Origin: Shewanella japonica
Lineage (GTDB): Bacteria; Pseudomonadota; Gammaproteobacteria; Enterobacterales; Shewanellaceae
Direction: 5' to 3'
NCBI RefSeq assembly: GCF_002075795.1
Contig: NZ_CP020472.1
Span: 4,520,501 to 4,584,500, forward strand
DNA length: 64,000 bases
In this document: piece after piece, positions 36,743 to 45,671 of the stretch
How positions within the stretch are numbered: position 1 is the stretch's first letter
Layout: each line of letters starts with the position of its first letter
Notes under the pieces: model-generated
What the model was told of the DNA's origin: nothing
The model's input: only the letters and a program-made list of their open reading frames with translations
Databases searched by the model: none
Position numbers and translations under genes: made by a program

Positions 36743-38074
36743 CTGAGGGATCCCCACGAATTTAATAACATGCTTGTGGTTCCCGAATTAAGCCCTTTAG
36801 TGTCTTGATAGCTATCTGCCAATGCGATTTCAACAGCTTTAAGTGCCTATCTTTGTATGCTCTCAAGCCTATAAATTGGTTTGAGAGGACATTGCGGTGC
36901 TTTATTGAATTAGCTTGATACTGCCAGTGTTTGTCTGCAGATTTCACCGCTAACCCTAAGAGGTACAGTGTAAATTGAGACAAGGAGGCAATCATTAGTA
37001 ATACGCTAAGTCTAGTTATTATTCGAGTACCACTATCATTCAATTTTAGGCCTGTTTTAACATCTCTAAAGCTTTCCTCTATCTGCATTCTGGTCGCATA
37101 AATTTGAACAACACGCTTAGCGGCAGCCTTCGACTGAGAAAGAGATGTTGCCAATAACCAAGGCTCTTTTTCTCGCTCAGCATTGGCTCGAGAACGCTTG
37201 CTACTTCTAGCTTTATCGCCAACAGCATTTTTATCTTTTCGTCCTCTTACTGCTCGCTTAAAAAGCACCAATCGAGATTGAAATGGCGAGTTCTCACCTA
37301 ATAGAAATTCCCCAAGCCATTTGGCTCTAGAGCTTGCTTGAACATACAGTTTCTTAACTGGATACCAATGCTGCTCTGAGAGTTTTTTGCAGTGTGTTCT
37401 ATTCCTAAAGCGCCCAACGTAATCCCAGTTAAGCGATAGTATCTGCCTAAACCAAGGTATGCGAAAGCCTGCATCGGTGACGATGATAGGCTTGCAATCA
37501 CTGGGCAGCATGGTCTTTAATTTTGTCAGAAATAATTGGTGAGTCTTTGGCTTCTCTTTCTTATTAAGAGGATGTATTTCTTCGTAGAGCGTGAGTGAGC
37601 GTCCTTGAGCTGCAAGGGATGCGCGGATGAGGAAATTCTGTTTACGATCATCCAAATCAGACCAATCAATATGAATAATTGGCTGTTTAATATTCCCCAC
37701 TAGCAGATAGGCCATACGGCTATAGATAAACTCAATATCACGATGTAAATGAGTGTTACTACAAAGCCTGTCTACACGCTTAATCTTGTGCTTTTCCATG
37801 GCTTTACTATCAATGTCTCGACCAAGACCAGTAACAGAAATAGAGCCCCCATTCATCGAACTTTTGATGGCAGTAAATAGGCTCAGGCGACGAGTTTTGT
37901 GCATCATTGGGGTGACAAGTGATAGGCATTTTGATAAAACTTGCTTTGCATTCATGGCATTTGCTCGTGGTAATTTTTGTTTGGCGATAAATTTGATCAC
38001 CAAATGCCGTGAATGTTCCTCATGTTTTTGCCTATCTCATTATTTCTATTTGTCTTTTTGTGGGGATTCGTCAG
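36743..38074 (-). mobile_element. Complete IS4-family (IS10 group) insertion sequence, 1332 bp
   Basis: Ends CTGAGGGATCCCCAC (left, 36743-36757) and CTGACGAATCCCCAC (right, reading inward on the minus strand from 38074), 13 of 15 identical; the left end resembles the IS10 end CTGAGAGATCCCC. The flanking 9 bp are ACACTGACC on both sides (36734-36742 and 38075-38083), a perfect target duplication of the size IS10 makes. One intact transposase gene lies inside on the minus strand. Confidence 0.95.
36762..37958 (-). CDS. IS4-family (IS10 group) transposase
   Basis: DDE transposase of about 398 residues from the ATG at 37958 (a TTG at 38003 would add 15). Catalytic residues: first Asp in HIDWSDLDD, second in IVTDAGFRIPW, and the Y-x2-R-x3-E-x6-K signature as YATRMQIEESFRDVK. 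It aligns throughout with IS10 transposase (VDRLCSNTHLHRD, RASLAAQGRSLTLYEE, EPWLLATSL). No stop or frameshift; together with perfect ends and target duplication the element looks recently active. The left end contains GATC, as IS10 ends do, so Dam control is possible. Confidence 0.95.
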   Translation of the reverse strand, partial: AMNAKQVLSKCLSLVTPMMHKTRRLSLFTAIKSSMNGGSISVTGLGRDIDSKAMEKHKIKRVDRLCSNTHLHRDIEFIYSRMAYLLVGNIKQPIIHIDWSDLDDRKQNFLIRASLAAQGRSLTLYEEIHPLNKKEKPKTHQLFLTKLKTMLPSDCKPIIVTDAGFRIPWFRQILSLNWDYVGRFRNRTHCKKLSEQHWYPVKKLYVQASSRAKWLGEFLLGENSPFQSRLVLFKRAVRGRKDKNAVGDKARSSKRSRANAEREKEPWLLATSLSQSKAAAKRVVQIYATRMQIEESFRDVKTGLKLNDSGTRIITRLSVLLMIASLSQFTLYLLGLAVKSADKHWQYQANSIKHRNVLSNQFIGLRAYKDRHLKLLKSHWQIAIKTLKGLIREPQACY

Positions 38075-38593
38075 ACACTGACCCAACATATTCTTGATTT
38101 ATATGGGAACGACAATCAATAATATTATTGAGATGTTTAAGCATAATGAGATGTTTAAGCATAATGAGTGTAAAAGTAAAGCAAAGCAAATGGGTGGCTA
38201 TTTAATTACAGTGACGAGATCAATCAAGTTATTACCTAATACTGATCAGTTAACAATTTTGGCCGTTATTTCAGGTACGGCATAAAGGACTCTTTATTGT
38301 ATAGTTGCCTTTCATTGAATTATCTCAAGCGCTCTAAAAGCTTTATCTAAAATCTGTTATTTCATTCACCTATTTATTAAAATGCTTATAGCTGGATATT
38401 TAAAAAACTCGCTAAAGACGAAAAAGATAAAGAGGAAAAATAGATATACTTTGCTATTTATCACTTTTAAAAGAGCGAAAGTCGCATTCAAATAGCACAG
38501 TTTGGTCTACAAAATAAGTACAAAAAATGCCGCTATCAATAAGCGGCATTTTTAACACATTATTTAAAACATTAATTTACAACTGCAAGTTAA
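38075..38593. other. Intergenic region with tandem 18-mer and a terminator
   Basis: 519 nt without a supported gene. GAGATGTTTAAGCATAAT occurs twice in tandem (38130-38147, 38148-38165). A short open frame here (38094-38285) covers this repeat and looks random. A strong bidirectional terminator, AAAATGCCGCT-ATCAATA-AGCGGCATTTTT, at 38523-38553 ends the lipoprotein/receptor transcript from the right. Confidence 0.65.
38523..38553. terminator. Terminator of the alginate-locus operon
   Basis: AATGCCGCT with AGCGGCATT flanked by A and T tracts, 41 nt beyond the lipoprotein stop on the minus strand. Confidence 0.88.
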
Positions 38594-41500
38594 TTAGTCT
38601 TCTTGCACTGTTGCTTCGGCAGAACTAGAGTAAGTCGTACTTAGATCGTCACCCACAGCATAACTTTCGAAGTCCTCAGATAGCATTGCAGTATCGTTTG
38701 CATCAGCGATAACAATGTCATCAGCGAGTAACTCTTTGGCTGACTCTTTAGAAGAGCTACCTATACGGATTTGGTACGTTTCTGTCGCTGTACCTGTATT
38801 GATTGCTTCATAAGGGCCGTAGAAGGTTGTGCCACCATCAATTGAAAGTGAATAACCTGTTGCAGTCCATTCAAGCACTACATCAATATCGGTATCATTT
38901 GCATGCGTTAAGCCATCAATGATTTGCTGCGATTTTGCTGCATCACGATATTTAACACTACCATCATTACTAAAGATAATTTCGCCTGTTAGGTTACTTG
39001 AAGAGGCTGAGCCACCATAAATACTAATATAAGCGGTATTATCTTCGCTAACCTCTGGTGTTGCAGTAAAGCCAGCAATCGCCTGTAACTTAACGGTTGT
39101 TGAAATAGAGCCTTCAGCAAGTGGAGTCGTGGTTAAGCGTAACTCAGCGTCAGCGTCTAGTGATGTGTCGGCCATTCGGGCAACTTTATTTACACTACTT
39201 CCCGCTATGGTCTTAACGGTTGCTTCAGCAGAACTTGAATACATTGCACTTAAATCTTCACCTTCAGCATAAGTTTCGAAGTCTTCAGATAGCACTGCCA
39301 TATCGCTCTCATCAGCAATGACGATATCATCAGCGAGTAATTCTTTTGCTGACTCTTTCGAAGAGCTACCAATACGAATTTGATACGTTTCGGTCGCTGT
39401 ACCAGTATTGATTGCTTCATAAGGACCGTAGAACGTAGTACCACCATCAATTGAAAGTGAATAACCTGTTGCTGTCCAAGCAAGAACTACATCAATATCT
39501 GTATCATCAAAATAAGTTAAGCCATCAATGGTTTGTTGATCTTTATTTGCATCACGATACTTAACAGCACCGTCTTTAGCAAAGACAATTTCACCCGTTA
39601 AGTTACTTGAAGAAGCAGAGCCACCATAGATACTGATGTAAGCGGTATTATCTTCAGAAACTTCTGGTGTAGCAGTGAAGCCAGAAATTGCTTGTAGCTT
39701 AATGGTTGTAGAAATAGAACCTTCAGCAAGTGGCTCCGTTGTTAAACGTAACTCAGCGTCAGCAGTTAATGATGTATCAGCCATTCTGGCAACATTGTTT
39801 GCTCCAGTATCAACAACAATTGTGCCTGTAATTGTGATTGCTAATTCAGCGGTAGTGCCATCAAAAGATTCAATAGTAAAGGTATCGATTTCACTTTCAC
39901 CCACAACAAGTGCTGCAATAGTGGCATTAGCAGTATCAAGTGTATACGTCCAAGAGCCATCTTCTAAAATTGCTAATGTACCGTATGTACCCATTAAGGT
40001 TGTCTGAACAATAAAAGCTTCGCCATCATCTGGGTCAAGTACACTTACAGCACCTGCTGCCGTTGCCTCATCACTTGCAATTCTTCCAGTTAAATCAAAG
40101 AATGCTGCTGGCGTAGCTTCTTCTGTGCCATCGCCTGCATCAAATACAGACACTTCAGCGTAAATAGCTAGGCTATATTTGCTGTCTGTACCATCTAAAG
40201 TTTCACCTGCATCATAGCCTTCAAAGTCATCTGAAAATATACTTGTAGTGCCAGCGGTATCAGAAAATACTTCAATGTTATCAGCATAGAAAGAACCGAA
40301 AGGAATCGTTCTATCATTATCACCGAATCTAAATTGGATAGCTTTAACACCATCAGCGAACCACTGGTCTAAGCCTGTATAATCAGAGTCAACAACTGCT
40401 GCAGTAGAGAATGAACCTCCACCAATCACTTCACCATCAATAGTCACGGTGATTTGATCTGCCTGATCTAAGTCCCATGTGATTTCTACATCATAAAACT
40501 GCTCTTCAACAAATGGGGCAGTGATTATATTGCCAGGGTAAGCGTCACTGTCAGTATTTCGAACAAAGAAACGAGGGTCAATTACAGTGCCGTCGGCTTG
40601 AGTTTGAGTTCCTTGAATACGCAAATCTATAAGCGATTCACTAGAACTACCAGATGAGCCATAAAGCGTAATGTAGGCATCTTTAATATTTCCATCACTA
40701 CCAAGCGCAACCTCTTTAGATATAGATGCAGTCAGCTTACCTTGACGAAGGTTATCAACGCTAAATCTAATCTCACCCGTATCGCCGCCTGTATCGCTTA
40801 TTTTTACAACTTGAGTAAGTGAAGCAACACGAATATTAATTTCAGCAGTGGTACCATCAATAGAAGCGATAGTGATTGAATCACTTACAGACTCACCTAG
40901 TTCAAGGTTCGCTAAAGTATCATTTGCAGTGTTAACCGTGTAAGACCAGCTACCGTTGGCACTGATACTAAATGTACCATAATCAAGTGCCACATCAGTT
41001 TGAGCAACAAAAGCATCTTCTTCGAAGTTTGGATCGATAATGGTTAGTGAACCAGTTAATGGATCCGTAGCTGTATGTTGAACAGTACCGCCAAATTCAC
41101 CTTCGATGATTGCTGCAACAGGGTCATTGTTATAACCAACAGCGGCTCCAATTCCGTCAAGTAACGCCTCATCAACAGAACTAGCAACTTGTGAAGTCGT
41201 TTGCAAATTAATTTGTGCTGTCTCAAGTGTCACTAAAGACTCTTCAGAAAAAGAACCATCAGCGACGTCACTAGCAAGATCTTCCATAACGGTAGATAAA
41301 TCTGCGTCTGCGTTGTCTGCATCAACTTGTGATAGTAGCGCTAGCACAGAACCATATCTATCAGCATCTTCAGCACCATCAGCACCAAGTTCAACAGTAC
41401 CAACTAAAGTAGGAAGCACTTCTGTTGTATCAAAACGAATACCAAAACGAGCATTAATTATTTCAGCTGCGTCAGCAAACTGGTTTAAATCACTACCCGC

Positions 41501-42187
41501 GTTTTGAACAGCCATTTCGGTTAAAGGAGAAACAACATAGGTAGGTGGTGGTAGTATGGTTTCCACACCCTCATCATCAGTCTCAATAATATTTTCAACT
41601 ACATTCACTACAGATCTTAGTTGAGGAGCATCTAAGGTTAAACCTGTTGATTCGTCCGTATAAGTACCGCCAGTACACGCAATTAAACCCGCACCTTCGA
41701 AGTGTATGTCGATAAAAGTAACGCCACCTGAAGTGTCAGAGGTTGCAGTGCCTTGCTCAGGAAGAACCGCAGCACCACTATCATCAACTTCAAATATGTC
41801 ACAAGTTGCACCATCAATAGGTCCCTTAATAATGCTAGCAGAAACATCTAAGGTCGGGTTGATAGTGGGTGTAGATGCACCTACGCCTTCGGTAAAGCCT
41901 GCATCATCGGTATAATTAGCAGAAACAGAAATGACAGTGCCTTCGTCAGCTTCAGTAATTGTGTAAGATGTGCCGATTGTACCTGTTGACCAAACATAGG
42001 TAATGGTGTCTGCTTGAATTCCGTCAGCATCAGTAGCTGCTGCAGAGATTGTTTCGCCAGCGATAAAATTGCTTCCGGTTATTGCTATACTACCGCGAGT
42101 ATTTCCATCTAGTTCAGCACCGTCATCACCGCCACAACCTAATAGGCCTGTCGCAATGATGAGCGATAAAAGAGATTTATTATTCAT
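38594..42187 (-). CDS. Large surface lipoprotein with VCBS and tandem glycan-binding-like domains
   Basis: About 1197 residues from the ATG at 42187 (GGAG 8 nt upstream). Lipoprotein signal MNNKSLLSLIIATGLLGC. Order: a bacterial Ig-like segment; a region with four scattered Cys; two VCBS-type repeats (SLTIIDPNFEEDAFV...YGTFSISANGSWSYTVNTAN and AVSVLDPDDGEAFIV...GTLAILEDGSWTYTLDTAN); three beta-sandwich domains resembling laminin-G/concanavalin folds. The last two are near-identical tandem copies of 203 residues. Acidic and low in Lys/Arg, as expected for a surface protein. It lies 63 nt after the TonB receptor gene and probably acts as its surface glycan-binding partner (inference). Confidence 0.8.
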   Translation of the reverse strand: MNNKSLLSLIIATGLLGCGGDDGAELDGNTRGSIAITGSNFIAGETISAAATDADGIQADTITYVWSTGTIGTSYTITEADEGTVISVSANYTDDAGFTEGVGASTPTINPTLDVSASIIKGPIDGATCDIFEVDDSGAAVLPEQGTATSDTSGGVTFIDIHFEGAGLIACTGGTYTDESTGLTLDAPQLRSVVNVVENIIETDDEGVETILPPPTYVVSPLTEMAVQNAGSDLNQFADAAEIINARFGIRFDTTEVLPTLVGTVELGADGAEDADRYGSVLALLSQVDADNADADLSTVMEDLASDVADGSFSEESLVTLETAQINLQTTSQVASSVDEALLDGIGAAVGYNNDPVAAIIEGEFGGTVQHTATDPLTGSLTIIDPNFEEDAFVAQTDVALDYGTFSISANGSWSYTVNTANDTLANLELGESVSDSITIASIDGTTAEINIRVASLTQVVKISDTGGDTGEIRFSVDNLRQGKLTASISKEVALGSDGNIKDAYITLYGSSGSSSESLIDLRIQGTQTQADGTVIDPRFFVRNTDSDAYPGNIITAPFVEEQFYDVEITWDLDQADQITVTIDGEVIGGGSFSTAAVVDSDYTGLDQWFADGVKAIQFRFGDNDRTIPFGSFYADNIEVFSDTAGTTSIFSDDFEGYDAGETLDGTDSKYSLAIYAEVSVFDAGDGTEEATPAAFFDLTGRIASDEATAAGAVSVLDPDDGEAFIVQTTLMGTYGTLAILEDGSWTYTLDTANATIAALVVGESEIDTFTIESFDGTTAELAITITGTIVVDTGANNVARMADTSLTADAELRLTTEPLAEGSISTTIKLQAISGFTATPEVSEDNTAYISIYGGSASSSNLTGEIVFAKDGAVKYRDANKDQQTIDGLTYFDDTDIDVVLAWTATGYSLSIDGGTTFYGPYEAINTGTATETYQIRIGSSSKESAKELLADDIVIADESDMAVLSEDFETYAEGEDLSAMYSSSAEATVKTIAGSSVNKVARMADTSLDADAELRLTTTPLAEGSISTTVKLQAIAGFTATPEVSEDNTAYISIYGGSASSSNLTGEIIFSNDGSVKYRDAAKSQQIIDGLTHANDTDIDVVLEWTATGYSLSIDGGTTFYGPYEAINTGTATETYQIRIGSSSKESAKELLADDIVIADANDTAMLSEDFESYAVGDDLSTTYSSSAEATVQED

Positions 42188-42250
42188 TTTTATGACTCCA
42201 AAAAGATTCTTTTCCAAATTTAGCTTGTTTTATTTAAGTACTAGACTTGG

Positions 42251-45200
42251 CTAGTACTTAAAGCTGACACCTGCGAACAGGCGAGGACCGTAATCACTTA
42301 CTTGACCCAAGTTACCTTGGGTATAGAAGTCATCACTGCGAGGCTCACTGAACAAGTTAATTGCTGAAACTTTAATACGAAGGTGTTGATTGATTTTGTA
42401 AGCAGCACGAGCTTCCCAAATACCTGCCTCATCAACATAACGCAGTCTTGTGCCGTTAGAAGTGTATGGTTGGAAGTATTCACTACGATACTTGTAGATA
42501 AGAGCAGTATCAAAACCGCCTATTTGGTAGTAAACCTGTCCATTGAATACATGCTCAGAAAATCCAGGTACTGAAGCAGGAGGAACAATACCTACGGTTT
42601 CCTGAGTAACAACACCATCTAAACCAGTCGTATAGGTATTACCGTAGTTACTGTCTTCAAACTCATAGGTTGTATCGGCGTAGTTATAACCAAGCTTCAC
42701 ACCAATGCCTAAATCCCAACGATACGAGAATGTCGCTTCGAAACCATAAAGGTCACTGTTTTCGTCAGTAGTGACTGAATTAGTAATAGGTAAAGAAACT
42801 TCCACACCGTCAACGATAAAATTCTCTAACTGTGTTTGCTGTTGGTAACCGCCATTGAATTGCTTATAGTAAACACCTAGCGCTACCATAGAGTCATCGC
42901 TTGGATACCATTCAAAAGCAGCGTCATAGTTCCATGACATTAATGGTTGAAGATCAGGGTTACCTGAACCATTAACACCAACCAACAAGTCTTCAACTGA
43001 TTCAGGGTCATCCGAGTCATCGGTTACGAATGTGCGGCTATAACTTAGATCAGATGGATCTGCACGTGACATACCTCGGTAAATACCGGCCCTTAGGAGA
43101 ATATTGTCATCATAATCAACGACTAAGTTAAAGCTTGGTAGTACTTCAGTGTAATCACCACCACTTTCAATCTTTTCAATACTTCCGTTTGGTACTAATT
43201 CGACGATACCTGTCGCCGGATCAGTGACAACGTCGAAACCTTCTCGAAAGCCAATAGAGGTAACGTCAGTATCCACTACACGAACACCAAAGTTACCACG
43301 AATATATTTACCAAACATTTCAGTGTCGTAATTAAGCATGGCGTAAGCAGAGGTAGTTTGTTCTGTTACGTCAATAGTACCCGCATTCTCGTATGTAACA
43401 TCTGGGTATGCGAATTCGCCGCCTTGTGATGCTGCTACTGCTTGAGAGAAACACTCGTTATTGTAAGTTGCCCACGAAGCGCCTGTACCGCTTTCTACAA
43501 CATTACCTGAACTGTCAACATGGGTGATAATATCACCGTCAGAAACACTGGATAAAAAATCAGTCTCAGGGAAGGCTATTTGGCAACCTTCAAGTACATC
43601 GATGGCCGATGTTGCAGATTCATCTAAATTATATGTCGTTCTTGAGCCATTACCGTTCGTGCCACCAAATTGAACAAATGTTAACTCAGAAACGCGAACG
43701 CCAGCTTGAACGCTACTAAAAAAATCACTGTCTAGAATATAATCAATATCAAGGCGTGCACCCATAATTTCGTTGTCGCGGACATTTTCTCTGTCGATAC
43801 GAGTACGAAGGCTATCAGTAAAATTGGAAATATCAGTCACATCAAAATCAGTCACTGTGAAATGAGGAATATATTCACCTAAATCCCAAGATAAGAAAGG
43901 ACGAGAGCTCGTTCTTCCTCGGTTTGTTATTTGTAGTTCTTCACGGCTGGTTTTAGAATAGCCAAGGTCAAGACTAATCTTTAGATCATCAGAGAAAAAA
44001 TGTTCAACGTTCAAGCCATATCCACGATATTTTTCTTCACGCGAAAATTGCTCGCCCGCAGACTCGATGCGTTCTTCACCTTCCCAATGTAGAATACCGC
44101 CAACATCGTTTGTGATCAGATTTTGTCCCGTTACACCCGGTGTAACGCGCTTTTGTAAGAAAATTAAATCATGACGCGCTTCTGCTTGGGTACGATCTGA
44201 AATTTGCGCGTCAAAATTGATATCCCATTTATTTGAGGGTTGGTATTGTAGAGCAAAGAATAAAGCGTCTCTTTCATCAGAGGTTTCATTTTGACGGAAG
44301 CTTCGGCTTGAGCCAGTCCATGCGTATTCTCTACCATCATCTACTGCAAGACCTGTGTCTGGATCAATATCATTATTATAACCTTGGTTATTTGAGCCAA
44401 CAATTTCATCTTCACAATCGCCCGCTGAGCTACGGAAAAAACCGGTATTGGTATCGGTTGGATCATTCAAACATGCCCACAAAGATGAACCCGTTGGGCT
44501 TGAGCTTCTATATTCAGCTTCTGGCTGGCTAATATCTTGACGCTGCAAACCTACACTCAAACCAAATGCTTGACCGTTATCAAACTCAAATTGATCAACA
44601 TAACTTAGTGTTCCACGGTAGCCCAAATCACCTTGAAGTGAATTGTCAACGTTTGCTTGGTCTGGGTTGTAGTTACCTTTTACTTCAGCCTGAAAACGTT
44701 GCTTACCAAAATCTAAAGGCTTAAGTGTCTCCAGAGTAATAACACCGGCAACCCCACCTTCAATCATGGAAGCGTCTTGTGTTTTATAAATAGCGACTTT
44801 CTGCATCAACTCTGATGGGAACTGAGAAAAGTTAACTGAACGGTCACCACTACCGTTGGTCGCTTCACGGCCATTGATGTTAGTGGCACTTAAGAATGGA
44901 CCTAAACCACGAATACTGATTTCAGTAGCACCACCATTTTCACGGTGAGATGATGCCCCCGTTAATGTTTCTAGCGCCTCACCAATTGAAAGTGCAGGTA
45001 AATCACCAATATCTGAAGCAGATAAACCGTCAACAACCGTGGTAGATTCACGCTTTATTGAAATTTGGTCTTGAATTGTTTTACGTGTACCAGTAACGAC
45101 AACAACTTCTATATCATTATCAACTTTATCTAGATTTTCAGTTTCGGCTTCTTGTGCTATTGCCGAAAATGCAAAAGAACTGGTTACAGAAGTAAATGCA

Positions 45201-45289
45201 GCAAGCTTCATCCATTTTGCTATAGGTGAAAGCTTGAACTTCCCTATTTTATGGATGGGTTTTGTTTTTTTACTTAACTTCGTCGACAT
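42251..45289 (-). CDS. TonB-dependent outer-membrane receptor, probable alginate oligosaccharide importer
   Basis: 1012 residues. Long N-terminal signal region (KLSPIAKWMKLAAFTSVTSSFAFSAIA), TonB box region IEVVVVTGTRK, plug domain (SALSIGEALETLTG-type LPALSIGEALETLTGAS, RGLGPFLSATNINGRE) and 22-strand barrel ending in RLFAGVSFKY with the terminal aromatic residue. The domain order fits the TonB-Xanth-Caul (TIGR01782) carbohydrate receptors. No siderophore genes are nearby; a PL7 alginate lyase upstream and a lipoprotein downstream point to uptake of alginate fragments. Five 40-bp repeats lie directly upstream, from 64 nt before the start. Confidence 0.9.
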   Translation of the reverse strand: MSTKLSKKTKPIHKIGKFKLSPIAKWMKLAAFTSVTSSFAFSAIAQEAETENLDKVDNDIEVVVVTGTRKTIQDQISIKRESTTVVDGLSASDIGDLPALSIGEALETLTGASSHRENGGATEISIRGLGPFLSATNINGREATNGSGDRSVNFSQFPSELMQKVAIYKTQDASMIEGGVAGVITLETLKPLDFGKQRFQAEVKGNYNPDQANVDNSLQGDLGYRGTLSYVDQFEFDNGQAFGLSVGLQRQDISQPEAEYRSSSPTGSSLWACLNDPTDTNTGFFRSSAGDCEDEIVGSNNQGYNNDIDPDTGLAVDDGREYAWTGSSRSFRQNETSDERDALFFALQYQPSNKWDINFDAQISDRTQAEARHDLIFLQKRVTPGVTGQNLITNDVGGILHWEGEERIESAGEQFSREEKYRGYGLNVEHFFSDDLKISLDLGYSKTSREELQITNRGRTSSRPFLSWDLGEYIPHFTVTDFDVTDISNFTDSLRTRIDRENVRDNEIMGARLDIDYILDSDFFSSVQAGVRVSELTFVQFGGTNGNGSRTTYNLDESATSAIDVLEGCQIAFPETDFLSSVSDGDIITHVDSSGNVVESGTGASWATYNNECFSQAVAASQGGEFAYPDVTYENAGTIDVTEQTTSAYAMLNYDTEMFGKYIRGNFGVRVVDTDVTSIGFREGFDVVTDPATGIVELVPNGSIEKIESGGDYTEVLPSFNLVVDYDDNILLRAGIYRGMSRADPSDLSYSRTFVTDDSDDPESVEDLLVGVNGSGNPDLQPLMSWNYDAAFEWYPSDDSMVALGVYYKQFNGGYQQQTQLENFIVDGVEVSLPITNSVTTDENSDLYGFEATFSYRWDLGIGVKLGYNYADTTYEFEDSNYGNTYTTGLDGVVTQETVGIVPPASVPGFSEHVFNGQVYYQIGGFDTALIYKYRSEYFQPYTSNGTRLRYVDEAGIWEARAAYKINQHLRIKVSAINLFSEPRSDDFYTQGNLGQVSDYGPRLFAGVSFKY

Positions 45290-45352
45290 ACCGTACTTCC
45301 CCTTAGTATTTTAATAAGCATGTTAATGCCATTTATTGGTATATTTATTTTT

Positions 45353-45550
45353 GCAAGCAGGTTACTGCCATTTACTTCTTATATTTATTATTGCAAGCAG
45401 GTAACTGCCTTAAATTCTTATATTTATTATTGCAAGCAGGTTACTGCCATTAAATTCTTATATTTATTATTGCAAGCAGGTTACTGCCATTAAATTCTTA
45501 TATTTATTATTGCAAGCAGGTGGCTGCCTTAAATTCTTATATTTAAATTA
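45353..45550. repeat. Five tandem 40-bp repeats upstream of the TonB receptor gene
   Basis: Units start at 45353, 45393, 45432, 45472 and 45512 (periods 40, 39, 40, 40), with a degenerate sixth at about 45313. Each starts GCAAGCAGGTTACTGCC, in which GCAG/CTGC are inverted arms, followed by an AT-rich spacer (TTCTTATATTTATTATT). They fill the gap between the lyase and the receptor gene. Confidence 0.95.
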
Positions 45551-45671
45551 GCGCTATATTAATTTCAACAGACGAAACCCAAACAAAATTTCTAACCTAT
45601 TAATTTAAATAAAAATATAACCAATAGTTGTAGTTACGAGTTACGAGTTTTAAATTGATGTATTAACTGCG

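Noticed and set aside
38094..38285. 62-codon frame next to the insertion sequence
   Set aside because: Contains a tandem 18-bp repeat, no ribosome site, low-complexity start; most likely chance.
45353..45550. Regularly spaced repeats as a CRISPR array
   Set aside because: The intervals between the conserved heads are nearly the same sequence, not unique spacers, and no cas gene is present.
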